From Hirundichthys speculiger (lineage: Eukaryota; Chordata; Actinopteri; Beloniformes; Exocoetidae), in contig JAGFBZ010001271.1 in the NCBI GenBank assembly GCA_018398805.1, positions 248,001 to 312,000 of the forward strand: 64,000 nt of DNA. The letters run 5' to 3'. A program made the position numbers and the translations under genes. Each line of letters begins with the position of its first letter. The stretch's first letter is position 1. Under the pieces are notes generated by a model. It ran no database searches. It had not been told where the DNA came from and was given only the letters and a program-made list of their open reading frames with translations. This document shows positions 48,331 through 58,467 of this stretch, in pieces.

Positions 48331-48539
48331 AAAGGAGGCCCTACACCATACTAATAAATGATTGTGCTCTAAAACCAGGTGTTTCAGTTTCATTGTCCAA
48401 CCCCTGTAGGTCCGCTTTTTATCTTATCACTGCCTGGTACATGCTGATGGCATGCTCAGGTCCCCCAGAACGGGCGGCACAAACAGCCACAAAACAGGAC
48501 TGGTTCAATGCCAAGAGTGGATGAATGGAGTAATAAGGT

Positions 48540-49660
48540 TAAGCATTCAATTCTATTCAATTCAAAACACTTTATTTGTCCCATAGGGACAAATAGGCAA
48601 AAAGACTAAAAACACTCAGTACGTCAAAAACACAACATGTGCAAAATGCAAAATGAAAGTGCAAAAGACATAAACAGTGCAGTCCACGATGACTGTCACT
48701 AACAATGTGCTCAGTGTCAAAGTGCTGCATGCAATCAGTTAATAAATGAAACAGTCTATTTGGGGACAGAGCATCAGTGCAGAGCTTCAGGAGGGAGGGG
48801 TCAGAGTTCAGGAGCTGAACTGCAACCTGGACTGGACCGTCTGAGGTCTGATGGGAGTCACTTGAAAACAATGCAACATGTGTGAGGAGTTTTATAGGAT
48901 TCTGCAAACAGTCCATGGAATATGTTGATCACAAAACACAGACAGAGCTCTAAAGGATGTCCAATGATTTTATAAAAGACTTTTGTGATGGTGTTTAAAG
49001 GTGGGGTTGAAAAACGGTTCCAGCAATCCAACTCAAGTGAGATTTTGAAAATATACACTCCCTCCCTCCTCCCAAAGGCTCCGCCTCCTCCTCTTCAGCT
49101 CACCTCTCGAAACCACGCCTTCACACGATTCACGACTACATGAACCGCAGGGAGGGAGGGAGGGGTGGGTGGGAGTGCATTGATATTTGATGGATGTATT
49201 AGGCAGCCAATGAAAGTAATGATGATCACTATTTTGATTGGTCAGAGTTTTTCTCTGATTATACCCTCTAGACCGGACCAAAACATTTGGTTTTTTTTTT
49301 GCAAACATTTTATTTCAGTGGGTGTAATGGGAATGTGAAAAGGTTTTCAGGCAATATTGTAAAAAGTGATGCAAAAAAAACAACACCTACCCCACCTCTA
49401 AGCGCGTTCAATTTCGCAAGCAGGTGAATAAGAAGGTGAGCGCAGTCTGAGTGAAGCTACGGTAAAAGGTCATCAGAATGCTTTTATTTACTTCAGAGAA
49501 TCTCAGCTTCCCGTTCAGATACTGTCTCTGGTGACACTTCTTTAGGATTTCCTCAGTGTTGGAAGAAAACCTCATAAGGCCATCAAAAATTGTGCCCAGG
49601 TACCTGTACTCAGAAAAAAGCTCCATCAGCTCTGCTCTCTTTTCATTTAGATCTTGGACC
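48540..49660 (-). mobile_element. LINE 3' part, antisense
   Basis: The 3' tail on + is attcaattcaaaacacttta then tttgtcccatagggacaaat, whose complement is a hairpin (tttgtcccatagggacaaa) followed by an ataaagtgttttgaattgaa tail, typical of fish non-LTR elements. On minus, 49,626-49,408 encodes EYRYLGTIFDGLMRFSSN then EEILKKCHQRQYLNGKLRF and SILMTFYRSFTQTALTF, the stretch after the RT palm in jockey/CR1-like LINEs. It is decayed and open for only 72 codons. Confidence 0.6.
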
Positions 49661-49679
49661 TGTCAAGAACAGCTGGTTG

Positions 49680-50440
49680 GTTGATCTCAGTGCTCTGACT
49701 GGACAATGAAAGTTTAAAAGCTCTGACTAATAAGGTGGCACCATGTTGTTAAGACTAAAAAAATTAACAATAACATTTTAAACTGGATCCTGAACTGGAC
49801 AGGAAGCCAGTGATGGGAAGTCAGCACAGGAGTGATGTACTGACGATGTTTCCCTGTCAGAAGGCGAGCTGCTGTGTTCTGAACAGTTTGTAAGTGATGG
49901 AGTAATGACTGATCAGTCCCAAAGTAAAGAGTTACAATAAGCTAGTCTACAGGTAACTTTCAAAGTTTTTGGTAGGAAGAGATAGGACTTCAAGTTACTT
50001 AGCTAAAGAGAAAAATAAGCTACTTTTCTCACAAATTGCTTACAGTAGATAGATAATTTGTCAACTACACCGTAATGTCCATCTAAAATGTCTAACTGAC
50101 CAAAACAATAATTTCTCTTGTTCTTATTCAAATTGAGCAAGTTTATCTCCAACCATGAGTGTATTTCCTTAAGACTGTATAACAAACGTATACAATCAGT
50201 CTTTTTCTGTATGGGCAGATACATTTTCAAATCATCAGCAAAACAGTGAAAAACAGTGTTATGGTTCTGAAAGACAGGGCCCAGAGGAAGCAAAAAGAAC
50301 TGGACCCAGAATGGAGCCTTGTGGTACCCCACAATTAAGTGGGGATGCAGCTGAAAAATACTGGTCCAGACAACCACAGAGAAACGCCTGTCAGTCAAAT
50401 ATGACCTGAAGCAATAAAGGACTGTACCTTCCACGGCCAC
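49680..50440 (-). pseudogene. L2-type LINE reverse transcriptase fragment
   Basis: On minus the frame opens with FRSYLTDRRFSVVV, then shifts to CGVPQGSILGPVLF (50,333-50,292), then returns with FHCFADDLKMYLPIQKK, where FADD (50,242-50,231) is the catalytic YxDD-type motif, and LEINLLNLNKNKRNY. Weak traces continue to about 49,690 (RLAYCNSLL; PSYLSEL-like). This is the palm domain of an L2-type LINE reverse transcriptase, which copies element RNA at a nicked target. At least two frameshifts make it inactive. It lies between two parts of what may be another LINE. Confidence 0.75.
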
Positions 50441-50609
50441 ACATGATAGTAAACTGTCATGATCTACTGAATCAAAGGCTGCATATTAACTTTCTAGCTG
50501 GAATGTATGGCTGCAAACAGGAATCTGCCATATGGTGCTGGGATTTTTATGGTGTTTGTTCATGGATAAATAAAGATAAATATCTTGGCACCATCTATAC
50601 CTTTTCCAG

Positions 50610-50945
50610 CCCTGTATACAAACTGGAGTAAGTCCATTAAAGGATCCACAGTCCTGGTGATGTAGCTTTTAACAGCCTTCTGCGTTGCCTTCATCATCAG
50701 TGAAGTCAGACCCACAGGCCTCAGGTCATCCTGAACCCTTGTGGGGCCAATATTTGGTTTGGGAATAACTGGAATGTTTCCACTTCCAGGGCAGCAGTTT
50801 AAGGAATTCTGAAACAGCTGCTAGAAAACACCCCCCAGCTGTTCAGCACAGTGTCTTAGGGTCCACTTACAGATGTTTTCCGGTCCGGTGGCAGTGTTGG
50901 ATTTAGTGGTTTTGAGTGCAGCCACCACTACTCACTGTCTGATGC
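50610..50945 (-). pseudogene. LINE reverse transcriptase N-terminal fragment
   Basis: On minus: ATGPENICKWTLRHCAEQLG (50,900-50,840), then LFQNSLNCCPGSGNIPVIPK and DDLRPVGLTSLMMKATQKA (about 50,735-50,680). These match the AAGPDNI, PVPK and DYRPVALTS..MK motifs at the start of the reverse transcriptase in jockey/CR1-like LINEs. It is probably from the family whose later part lies at 49.4 kb. Stops are present. Confidence 0.6.
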
Positions 50946-51061
50946 TCTTAATTATTCCGTCTGTCCTCTTAAAAAGACAAAATCATGAAGAACGTTGGAC
51001 AGTGGACCCCAGACAGCATTGATTAGAACAGTTTTGCAGCTTTAATGAGCAGGTTTAATTA

Positions 51062-51325
51062 CCGTCCAGCTTGTTGGTGTGGTGGTTACCACTGGTGCCT
51101 CACAGCAATAAAGTTCCCGGTTCAAATCTTGACTGTCCTTGTCTGGCTTGCATGGATTTTCTGAGTGCTCCTTCAAAAGTCCAAAAGCACCCATCTCATG
51201 TCGGTTGTCGATGCTACCTTCGCTGAAAACGTGAATATCAGCATCTCTGTGACCTTGTGATAAACAGGTGGCCTGTCAAGGGTGCACCCTGCTTCTCAAC
51301 AGTAACCCCTAAAACCCTCAATGGG
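51062..51325 (+). repeat. Fragment of fish LINE-tail repeat
   Basis: Blocks gtggtggttaccactggtgc, cctcacagcaataaagttcc, ggttcaaatcttgactg, gcatggattttctgagtg, ccttgtgataaacaggtgg and cctgtcaagggtgcaccctg follow, in order, the repeat also seen at 3.1 and 17.45 kb. The front resembles a tRNA-derived head. Confidence 0.55.
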
Positions 51326-53140
51326 ATTAAAACTGGTATAAAATACGAATGGCAGTTTTATTTTTCTTTGGAAAATAAATGTGATCAAATGTTGTTCATA
51401 TACAAACAACTAATGATACAATAACCCTTAATCAAACTAACCGATCTTCTTTTAAGATCTTCTTTTATGGCTCTTTTGAGACAATGCTTTCTCCAAATGC
51501 CACCACTTTTACCTCTTTTTAAGACTTTTTCAGAATGGATATTTGAATCTAAAATCGGTGGTTCATGTAAAATTTCTTTCTCTTAGAATGCATCAGTCAA
51601 AAAACTTTGAGAATGTGTGAAGAGTATATAAAAATAGAGCACAATTGAAAAGCATCATCACTGGGTTCAGTATACACAGTTAGTAACAATCTGATTCATT
51701 GTTGCCGAACTGAGACTGTCCCACCAGTGTTTGTGTTTGTGTACATGGTCCTCCAAGATCTGGACTCCACCCGGTCTTTTATCTTCCTGTTCTCACACCC
51801 ATCAGGACTTCCTGCTCACACCTAACTGGCCCCGCCCTCTGCGTGGCTGACAGCTCGCCCGCCTGTCAGAGCAGCATACACTTCCTCCCCTTTGATGGCA
51901 CTGACCCCTTTAATTGGGCACCATCGTTACCAGCTTGTTTTACATTATACACTCTGAAGTGTGTTTATGTTCTGTGTGCTGCGGCTTTTATTGTGCAAGA
52001 CGATCTGTGCGGTTGCGTAAAGCGCAGTGAGCATAAAGGAGGACTTCGACATCTGCCAGCACCCGAGATACCATTGACAACTGCAGACAGTATAATTAAC
52101 TACAGACATACCTGTATAATACAGACATTAGTTTTACACGACAGTATGTTTTATTTATGGCGCTTCATGAGTTTAATGTACTTTCCATAACTATGAATTT
52201 CAGTTTAGTGTGCAACATTTCAATAATTGTAATAAAATCATCAAAATAAACCACAACCACAAACCAGCATTAAAACCCAAGTGGCTTGCATGCGAACCTA
52301 CTCGATCAGTCTCAAACGTTGAGTTTATAAAGAGAACCCACATTTTGTTTGGCAGCGGTGAAGAGCAAGACAAGGCACAGACTAACAATGTGACCGGTGG
52401 GAATATTGTTTGTTTTTCAGGTTTTCATCCACAAACCAGTTTTCTGATGAAAATCATTCCTACAACCATTTCAGTCCCAGCATGCCACAGATGTGACGTA
52501 AGAAATGATTCAGAGAAGACGTGAGACTGCTACTGTTTTTTCTTTCCCTTGTAGAGAGCTTAATTTGGAGAATATCATCAGTGATAACAACCAGAGGATT
52601 TTCTTGTAATAACACAACTGAAAACATTTTTGATGAAAAGCTTTTTTCTTTTCCCGTTCCGGCCAAATCATAATCATCGGACTTAATGCTGGAAGGTTTC
52701 ACTGGAGATTTATGATGATGTTTGGAGTTTAAATGTATTTATTTATTATTGTATCAACAGAATCCCCTTATCCTTCCTGTCACTGAGCTTTAACGTCTGC
52801 TTCATTTCATTTTTAGGTCTCCTCTCTCTCCTTTCTTTCCTGTGAGAAACTGACTCCATGACTCATTGTTGAGAAGGTGAGCGAGAAAAGTCTGTAACTT
52901 CACAAGAATGCATGCAGCAACCTCATGATTTTGACTTTTTGACACTAATGTCTTTGTGCAGGCAGCTTTTCTTTATTGCCCCTCTGTGTGACCTCGGTGC
53001 AGTTTGGAGAGGTTGGAGCTATCATTAGCAGGACCTTTGGCCCTCCTCTTCACTCTGCAGACAGGCAGCCAGCTGGTCCTACACTCCTTCATTAGCTCCA
53101 GTCTGTCTCTGCTCCACTTTACCTGCTGGTCATGTCGCTA
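51326..53140. other. No recognised gene
   Basis: Unique-looking sequence. The open frame at 51,843-52,190 (115 codons) starts at GTG, not ATG, and has no domain. Other frames are shorter. Confidence 0.5.
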
Positions 53141-53141
53141 T

Positions 53142-53165
53142 CCCCCCCCCCCCCCCCCCCCCCCC
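53142..53165. repeat. Poly-C tract, 24 bp
   Basis: Uninterrupted run of C followed by accttatc. It may be a length-variable or assembly-sensitive site. Confidence 0.95.
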
Positions 53166-54100
53166 ACCTTATCACAAACAACACATAAGCAGCTCCCTTT
53201 AACCCCGTCCCACCTCCCCTCCCTCACCCCTGCCTCTTCCTATCTTAATCTGTCTAATGTGTGTAAATATCGCTTGCGTGGCCCAGATAGCTTTTGTTTT
53301 AGCATCAAACAAGTCCCAACCATGGGAACCTGGTCATTAATTACCACGTGATTCATGGTTATGGCTCTGTGTCTCGTCTCACCACCAGTCTGTCATTAGG
53401 ACTTTCCCAGACTTCCCATCCCAGCCTCTCCCAGCTAACAGCTCCCCCACACAGCACTCAGCCCTGTTAAATCATTGCCACTGCTTACAAACAATATCAG
53501 TACCTTTCCTTCCTCCACGCTGGAAATCCACCCTTGTTAACATGCGAGCTGAAATTGATACAAGATCAACACAAAACTAGGAAACCGGACTGTTGCAGCT
53601 GTAAGATGTTGGAAATCTGTGGAGCATATTTTCACAGTAACCTGAATTTAAAACAGGTTTATTTACCTGCAAGTTTTGTTTGACTCGTATTCTCTTTTAA
53701 TGTTTTTGATGTGATAAGAAAACTGTTGAGATCTACTTTTTTCCCTGTTAAGTTCCTCTTTATTGAAAAAAACTTTTTAAACCTGATTAACATGTCTATA
53801 TGATTTGTGTGTGTCCATGTGTTGCAGGACACATGAGCAAAATCAAACATGATTGCTGGTGAATTGTGTTGAATCTGCAGATCACAGCTTCAAGAGTCTC
53901 CACACACCATTTGGAAGAACCAGTTCTGGCTTCTTTTGGTTTAATTTGCCAACAATGGGAGGCAAAGCGATATTACAGTCTGAAGATGTTCCAACCATTT
54001 ATCCGGGCCACACCACAAGCATAGGTGGGCTTGTACTGAACCGTACTGGATGTTTCATTTGGCTTTCTCTGTTCTACTCTTGTTCAACTCATGTATGTAT
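53166..54100. other. No recognised gene
   Basis: C-rich on + to about 53,520, then AT-rich. No supported coding region. Confidence 0.5.
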
Positions 54101-54103
54101 GTA

Positions 54104-54235
54104 TATATACTACTCACAAAAAGTTAGGGATATTCAACATGCCGTTTGGAATGTTGCAGTGGCCAGTTTCTGTTGATCGCTTGTGTCGTCTTGGTCTCAT
54201 GATGTCCAAATGTGAACACCACGATAAAGAGGACT
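54104..54235. mobile_element. Tc1/mariner inverted-end fragment
   Basis: ctactcacaaaaagttaggg with atattcaacatgc is the terminal sequence of a fish Tc1/mariner family (ends like CTACTCACAAAAAGTTAGGG). No right end follows; the fragment may end where the next element starts at 54,265. Confidence 0.45.
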
Positions 54236-54634
54236 GTTTAAATCCAAATTGTCTAACTTACCTGCCACTCTATTCGGTACACCTTGCTAGTAGCAGGTTA
54301 AAGGCCTTTAGCCTTCAGGACTACCTAATAATTCTTCGTGACATAGATCCAAACAAGGTGTTGGAGACATTCCTCAGACTTTGGTCCACATGATACCATC
54401 CTGCAGTTTCTGCAGATGCATAGCCCAAAGGTGCTGTATTTGATTGAGATTTAGATACTGTGAAGGCCATTAGAGTGCAGAGAGGTTATTGCCCTGTTCA
54501 AAAAACCTGTTGGAGATCATTAGAGCTTTGTGACATGGTGCATTATCCTGGTGGAAGTAGCCACCAGAAGATAGGTACACTGGTCATAACGGGATGGTCA
54601 GACATGGTCAGCAACAATACTCAGGTAGGGTGTA

Positions 54635-55322
54635 TGTTATGATTTTGGTTGTAGATAAGATCCAAATGCAGACAAAAAAAAACACTGCCAGTGCAGGGAG
54701 TCGTGTAGATCAACACAAAATAGGAACAAAACTACAAAACCAAACTAAACTATCTAATCTAAAGCACAAACCAGTGGACAGTCCAAAAGGAGACAACAGG
54801 GCAGAGAACAGGAATCATCAGGAACAATAGAAGGTTACAAGTACTGAACAGGTAGTGAACAGGACAAACTGGCAAACAAGAGGGGAATGACAGGACAATA
54901 TATGAATAATGGCACAGGTAAAAATAATAATGAAAATTAAATGAGGAAGTAAAACAGAACAAGACCCGGCAAGGGAACAGTGTTAAAATAAAACTGAGGT
55001 AGAGTAGTAGAGTAGAGTAACTTTATTAATCCCAAAGGAAATTAAGGTGCCAAGTAGCATACTCAATAATACACATTACACATAATACACATTAAATAAT
55101 ACACATTAACAAAAGAATCAAGCATATTGCACACATTAGCATATATACAACATTCACTTAAATGGGTAAGGGGGGGGGGGGGGGTACAGAAGTGTCATCA
55201 TAAGGTGCCTTGCAGTAATCCAAGTTAACGGAAGGGGATAGAGATACCAGACAGCAAGACAAGACTCAAGAAAATTAAAAAAGAAAACCCCCAAAGCACC
55301 CAACCGATCTCAGATCCTAACA
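54635..55322 (-). mobile_element. Gypsy-type LTR, antisense, itself interrupted
   Basis: It begins TGTTATGATTTTGGTTGTAG and ends GATCCTAACA (TG..CA ends). On minus the order is that of a fish gypsy LTR: ttaccgttt-poor U3, ttttacttcctcatttaatt, cattcccctcttgtttgcc, cctgttctctgccctgttg, then ctgcatttggatcttatct at the end. It sits within the Tc1-like element, whose sequence resumes with gcatttaaaccatggtcag. A LINE-tail fragment (55,000-55,195) is inserted in it. The target duplication is not clear. Confidence 0.5.
55000..55195 (-). mobile_element. LINE-tail fragment with poly-G run
   Basis: gtagagtaactttattaatc then ccaaaggaaattaaggtgcc is the antisense end of a common fish non-LTR tail. It is followed by tacacattaa repeats and a 15-bp G run at 55,170-55,184. 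It sits inside the LTR. Confidence 0.5.
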
Positions 55323-55970
55323 CTACAGCATTTAAACCATGGTCAGCTGGTAATAAGGTGCCCACAGTGTGCCAAGATAATATCCCCCTCATCATTACAT
55401 GACCACCAGCAGCCTGAGTCGTTGATACAAGGCAGGTTGGATCCATGCGTTCATGCTGTTTCTGACCCTACTGTCTCACTGTTGCAGCTGAAACTGAGAC
55501 TCATCAGACCAGGCAACATTTTTTTGTTCAATCTTCCAGTTTTGGTGAGTCTGTGTGACTTGTAGCCTCAGTTTCCTGCTCTTCGCTGACAGGAGCGGCG
55601 CCTGATGTGGTCTTCTGCTGCTGTAGCTCATCCGCTTCAAGGTTCAACGTATTGCGCTTTCAGAGATGGTAATCTGAAGACCTTGATTGTAATTAGAGGT
55701 TCTTTTTTTTTTTTTCGAAAAATTCTCCATAAACCCTAGAGATGTGGGTGAAAATCCCAGTAGATCAACAGTTTCCGAAAGACCCAGACCAGCCACGTCG
55801 GGCACCAACAACCATGTAACTTAAATCTCCTTTCTGATATTCGCTTTGAACTTCAGCACGTTGTCTTGACCATGCCTACGTGCATAAATGCACTGACTTG
55901 CTGCCGTGTGATTGGCTGATTCGCTATTTGCATTAGCAAGCAGTTGAACAAACAGCTGGTGAGTGCACGC

Positions 55971-58235
55971 GTCCTGTGTGAAATAAAGTTGCTAACAGCA
56001 TTTGTCAACTTGACAAATGCAAGACATCCTCTTTAAAGCAGCAGATTTAGTTTCATTTGAAGGAATATTTGCTTACTTTTGGGAAGCATCATCTCTGAGC
56101 CTCTCATCCCTGCTATCAGTAGAAGAAACTTTGGACTCATATCCCTCCCGTCTCTAGCAACAGCTGTGTACCACTATTCCACACATGAGCTGAATAACGC
56201 AAAAGTTCCTTTGTGGCGCTTTAAAAACACCTTACATGGTTTCGGTTTTGCAGCCTGAGGATGACAGAAGTGTTACCACCTGAGACGGGACATGTCACCC
56301 AGGTAACGAAGCAGGGTGCTCTCACAGAGATAGCTGCAACAACTGCCACATCTTTGCATGCAACAAACATTCAGCAGATGAAAAGTTTGCTGTTTTTTTG
56401 TTGTACTGGCACGTAATGTGGTGGAGAAGAAGGAGTCATGCACATTTCAAGTATTTCTGTGAGAACAGTCTGATTTATAGTCTGACTTATAGCATATTTT
56501 AAACTCTTACATAATTTCAGAGCATCAGAAACTCACTCCTCCTACAGTGCAATTGTGAAATCATAAAACATTCAAGAGCTTGTACTTTCTGTGTGTTTGT
56601 GTCTGTGAGATCTCAGTGTTCTTGGGAGCTGTTGGATCGTCGCAGCGGTGTAGAATGTATGTAAGCTCAAGCCTGCTTGACAGATTTAAACTATATCATT
56701 TCATACAATACTCCCTACCATACCGGCACCACCAGTTTTAATTGGTGCATTGATAATCAAAAGAGCAATTCAGTCAGTGGCTCCAACAAAAGCTGATAAG
56801 TATTTTTGATGGATAACCAGCTCTTCAGCTGAGTTCTGATCTGGTCCAGTTGGTCTTCTCACAGTCTTTTTCTCATGTTGAAAAGGACAGACAGCTTTGA
56901 TGGAACTTTGGCTTCGGAAACAGAAGAAAACCTCATAAAAGAAAAGCCGACTGACTCAGCTAAAAAATGTTGATAAAGAGTTATGACTGTTGATCCAAAA
57001 TCACAAAATGGGAAATAAAATTGCCAGCACTCGACAGTTGTTGTGAATAAATGGAAACACAAAAGTGTGAAGCTGTGTGAAGAATCCGATTGTGTTTTCA
57101 GATAAAACTGTTCCCAGATCTTTTCATTTCCTCCTTCTTTTTAAATCATTTAATTTAACTTATTATAGCAAGACCACTTGTGTACTTGATATGTTCCCTC
57201 TTTCAGCGACCCGTTCACTTATGTGTTTACTGTTTTTGCTTTCTATTACCCTGAATGTGAATCATTGTATTAAACCCCTCAAAGCCCTGTAGCAGATAGG
57301 GATTATTAAGAATATTAAATCTAGCAAACTGCATTTTTAGAGTTCAAAGACCCAAACAAATAAGATTAACATAACTGAGACCAGTCAATGGGTCATGGAT
57401 TTTTTTTTCTTTTTTAACCCAGTTAAGAGAAGGAGCCACAGGTGTAGCCATTTAGGAAAAACGAAACATTCCAAGCACATTTTAGGTAGTGTGTCCTACA
57501 TGCTTGTTAGTGTGTGTGTGTGTGTGTGTGTGTATGCACGTGTGTTGAAATAAGGGCTGAGGTTTCCTCTCTGAGGGACCAGAGGGCTGCTGTCAGGTTG
57601 ACTTATGGTTGCAGTTGCTACACTGAGCTCCAGATTTAATAACAGCTACAAACTGGAGGTTAAAAAGGCCAAGAGGCTGAAAGGAATGATCTTACTACCA
57701 CCCTCCACATACTCTACTTACAGTATGCTGATGTGTTTGAGTTTATGTCTCGATTGTGAGAGGTAGTATCGAAAAGGACCGGCATACTGTATTGGAAGTA
57801 GCGCATGGTATACATTGACAGTTATAATGATGATTTAACTGTTTCATTAATTGTTTTATTTATTAATTTTACACAAAACTGCCAAAACACTGGTTCTCTT
57901 ATAGTAACATATGGATGCCCAGCAGTTGCTCATTGATAATCTAGTCAATAAATGGACAGTTACACATTATTAGACGATAGTTTCTACTTCATAGTCTACT
58001 GTAGTACACTGTGTATTGAGGCTATTTTAACTTCATGACTATATAATATAGATATGATTTGATACATTTTTAGTTCACTCAAAGTTAAGCCAAGTATCTT
58101 TAAAATGCACCCTGTCAGCTTGTACTTTTGAAATACGGTATGTGACTATGACCACCAGGAGATCTGCTACCAACAATGTTGGACTCGTTACTGAAGAAAA
58201 TAAAAACAAGTAAATAAATTCCTGTTTCATTATTA

Positions 58236-58269
<34 letters not shown>

Positions 58270-58312
58270 TTTGACAAAAGTACTGTAATTACTTTTGGAA
58301 TGAGATAATAAG
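55971..58312. other. No recognised gene
   Basis: Unique-looking, AT-rich sequence with a GT tract (57,510-57,533) and a 30-bp poly-T (58,243-58,272). Frames at 56,859-57,292 are short and have no motif. Confidence 0.55.
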
Positions 58313-58467
58313 TACCATATTTTCCGGACTATAAGCCAGAGTATTAGTCACATCTGTCAAAAAATGCATTGTGAAGTGAAAAAAAAATATACACAAGTTG
58401 CACTGGACAATAAGAGCATGTGATAAATGGGCCGTTGATGAGCCTCTTCCAGCAGCAGCTGTTCAAG
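58313..58467 (+). mobile_element. MITE end, ttttccggactataag family
   Basis: accatattttccggactata then agccagagtattagtcacat and cactggacaataagag are worn copies of a ubiquitous vertebrate repeat (TATTTTCCGGACTATAAGTCGCA). Only its left part is present before the minisatellite begins; no right end appears in the window. Confidence 0.6.

Larger units (their letters stand above)
47139..48406 (+). mobile_element. Tc1-like transposon, nearly full length
   Basis: It starts CAGGGATTGGACGATGAAAC and ends GTTTCATTGTCCAACCCCTG, inverted ends with two mismatches over 26 bp, and is flanked by TA (47,137-47,138 and 48,407-48,408). At 1,268 bp it has the length of a full Tc1 element. The transposase frame is broken (next entry), so it is immobile by itself unless another copy supplies the enzyme. 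It is the best-preserved DNA transposon in the window. Confidence 0.9.
54265..55970 (-). mobile_element. Tc1-like element, antisense, split by an LTR
   Basis: It opens cactctattcggtacacctt then gctagtagcaggtta and ends near gctggtgagtgca at 55,970. In between, on +, are the complement blocks of a familiar fish Tc1 transposase gene: ttagatactgtgaaggcc, gacatggtgcattatcctg, gtggaagtagccacc, cccacagtgtgccaa, gactcatcagaccaggcaac and tcttgaccatgcctacgtgc. The transposase would be on minus but no long frame remains. The element is continuous apart from an LTR insertion at 54,635-55,322. The 5' part near 55,690 has a deletion bridged by a poly-T tract. Confidence 0.6.

Noticed and set aside
51843..52190. 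115-codon frame on +
   Set aside because: It starts at GTG, lacks a domain, and the other frames nearby are equally open.
53004..53351. 115-codon frame with a proline run
   Set aside because: The run is the poly-C tract; no other coding evidence.
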